Assembly: GCA_900551335.1 (NCBI GenBank)
Contig: URVO01000082.1
Location: 1 to 6,215, forward strand
Length of the DNA: 6,215 bases
Reading direction: 5' to 3'
Source: an uncultured Phascolarctobacterium sp.
GTDB taxonomy: Bacteria > Bacillota > Negativicutes > Acidaminococcales > Acidaminococcaceae
Shown here: one piece after another, positions 5,544 to 6,215 of the stretch
Numbering within the stretch: position 1 is the stretch's first letter
Layout: every line of letters begins with the position of its first letter
The notes under the pieces: generated by a model
Seen by the model: the letters and a program-made list of their open reading frames with translations, nothing else
Told to the model about the DNA's origin: nothing
Database searches by the model: none
Position numbers and translations under genes: made by a program

Positions 5544-5969
5544 TCAGGAAGTGAGCAGCTTGAAGTGCATATCATCGAGCATAGCGTCGGTTTCCATAAT
5601 AGACAGCTGGTTATTAAGAGCGTAGATAATAAGCTGCTCGCGCGGGTCGCGGGCGTAGAGCTGGGCGAAGCCGGCGTACTTCAGCAGGTTTTGCGTTTCG
5701 TCTAGTGTTAAGCCGGCGGCGAAGGCGTAAAGCAGCAGATGCTTGCGGCCGGGATGAAGCTGGCCGTTGAAAAGCCTGCGGCCATACGAATCGTCAATCT
5801 GCGCCTTGCTCGTGGCCTGAGATGGCTTCATACCTCTGGCCTCCAGCAGCGCTTGCAGATATTCCATCGCCTGCGGCGGCCTCGCTTCGTTTTTATTCCG
5901 CTGCTGAAATTCCTTCAGGGATTGGGCCTGTGTCAGCTCAGAATATAATTCGTCAGTTGTTTTTGGCAT
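5544..5969 (-). CDS. Small helix-turn-helix-type protein next to a kinase-like gene
   Basis: A 141-residue soluble protein. Residues about 34-100 form a helical block resembling an XRE-type HTH domain: YLQALLEARGMKPSQAT, then SYGRRLFNGQLHPGRKHLLLYAFAAGLTLDETQNLLKYAG. The C-terminal part, LYARDPREQLIIYALNNQLSIMETDAML, is a further helical pair. I recall similar proteins in Firmicutes beside protein kinase genes, and here a kinase-like gene is divergent 72 bp away. I infer a DNA-binding or adaptor role for that pair; neither target nor DNA binding is shown. ATG 5969 is chosen because an AGGAGGTGAG site precedes it. The frame stays open upstream to 6182, but that extension covers the intergenic region and the divergent gene's start. 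No signal peptide or membrane segment is visible. Confidence 0.75.
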   Translation of the reverse strand: MPKTTDELYSELTQAQSLKEFQQRNKNEARPPQAMEYLQALLEARGMKPSQATSKAQIDDSYGRRLFNGQLHPGRKHLLLYAFAAGLTLDETQNLLKYAGFAQLYARDPREQLIIYALNNQLSIMETDAMLDDMHFKLLTS

Positions 5970-5994
5970 ATACTCACCTCCTGCTGTGCAAATA

Positions 5995-6003
5995 TGATAT
6001 AAT
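5995..6003 (+). promoter_or_regulatory. Candidate extended -10 promoter of the kinase-like gene
   Basis: TGATATAAT is an exact extended -10 (TGnTATAAT). No convincing -35 is seen at the usual distance, which extended -10 promoters can tolerate. Transcription would start near 6010, giving a leader of about 32 nt before ATG 6042. Confidence 0.5.
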
Positions 6004-6005
6004 CT

Positions 6006-6011
6006 ATTATA
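6006..6011 (-). promoter_or_regulatory. Candidate -10 box of the HTH gene promoter
   Basis: TATAAT on the minus strand, about 37 bp upstream of the start codon. No good -35 is found at 17 bp. The box forms a perfect inverted repeat with the TATAAT of the opposing promoter at 5998-6003. Confidence 0.4.
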
Positions 6012-6041
6012 TACCGTAAATATGAAAATGGGGAGAGAAAA

Positions 6042-6215
6042 ATGCAGCCAGCCGTAGATTTTATGATGAACAGCTATAAAAGAATATCGCTGCTGAAGCA
6101 GGATAAGAACGGCAGCACGGAATTGGTTTTGGGTGCAGATGAGCGTATCTATATCCGCAAGACGTTGCCCTATGAAAACCATGCCTATCTGGCGCTGCGC
6201 GATTTGCAGGCGGAG
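6042..6215 (+). CDS. Protein kinase-like protein, N-terminal 58 residues only (3' partial)
   Basis: The frame is open from ATG 6042 to the window edge. GGGGAG (6030-6035) precedes the start by 6 nt. The visible part resembles the small lobe of a eukaryotic-type Ser/Thr kinase: YKRISLL (12-18) as the first strand, and RIYIRKTLPYE (35-45), in which K40 takes the place of the ATP-binding lysine of strand 3. HAYLALRDLQ follows as the probable alpha-C helix. The glycine-rich loop is not canonical (KQDKNGST), so this may be a divergent or weakly active kinase. The catalytic and metal-binding motifs lie beyond the window, so the assignment is tentative. It is divergent from the HTH gene, and shared control is likely. 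Confidence 0.6.
   Translation, partial: MQPAVDFMMNSYKRISLLKQDKNGSTELVLGADERIYIRKTLPYENHAYLALRDLQAE

Noticed and set aside
6022..6056. Upstream ATG at 6022 as start of the kinase-like gene
   Set aside because: It is in a different frame and meets a stop after 11 codons; ATG 6042 has the ribosome binding site and an open frame to the window edge.

Overview
The window reads as a chromosomal segment of a moderately GC-rich member of the Bacillota. Strong AGGAGG/GGAGG-type ribosome binding sites, near-consensus sigma-A promoters and U-tract terminators support this, and the gene set would suit an anaerobic gut Firmicute, possibly Negativicutes. The genus cannot be fixed from sequence alone. One block, about 337-1130, is visibly much more AT-rich than the rest and looks acquired.

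Layout from left to right: (1) the 3' part of a prolyl-tRNA editing deacylase gene (+, cut by the window edge). (2) Convergent with it and overlapping its end by 11 bp, a complete type III toxin-antitoxin locus on the minus strand. It has a consensus promoter (1102-1130), an antitoxin RNA made of three 38-nt tandem repeats preceded by a GNRA-capped 5' hairpin, an intrinsic terminator (930-964), and a ToxN/AbiQ-family endoribonuclease gene (337-915). (3) Divergent from it, an ArsC/Spx-family thioredoxin-fold protein gene (1225-1575) that ends in a terminator. (4) A cytoplasmic YwrD-like gamma-glutamyltransferase gene (1629-3251) starting 15 nt after that terminator's U-tract. (5) A 278-bp gene-free stretch holding a long imperfect palindrome whose right arm is duplicated. 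(6) A SotB-like major facilitator efflux gene (3529-4713) with its own promoter and terminators. (7) On the minus strand, a gamma-class carbonic anhydrase-like gene (4851-5402) and, upstream of it, a small HTH-type protein gene (5544-5969). (8) Divergent from the HTH gene, the 5' end of a protein kinase-like gene (6042 to the window edge).

How the parts work together: the toxin-antitoxin block is the standout. Its order (promoter, RNA repeats, leaky terminator, toxin) is the diagnostic type III arrangement, in which the repeat RNA is made in excess, is cut by the toxin into units and holds it in an inactive RNA-protein assembly. Such loci are known for plasmid maintenance and phage abortive infection. 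The repeat sequence is not one I recognise. The HTH gene and the kinase-like gene share a 73-bp divergent promoter region with face-to-face -10 boxes and probably form a regulatory pair. The other genes look like ordinary single-gene metabolic or transport units.
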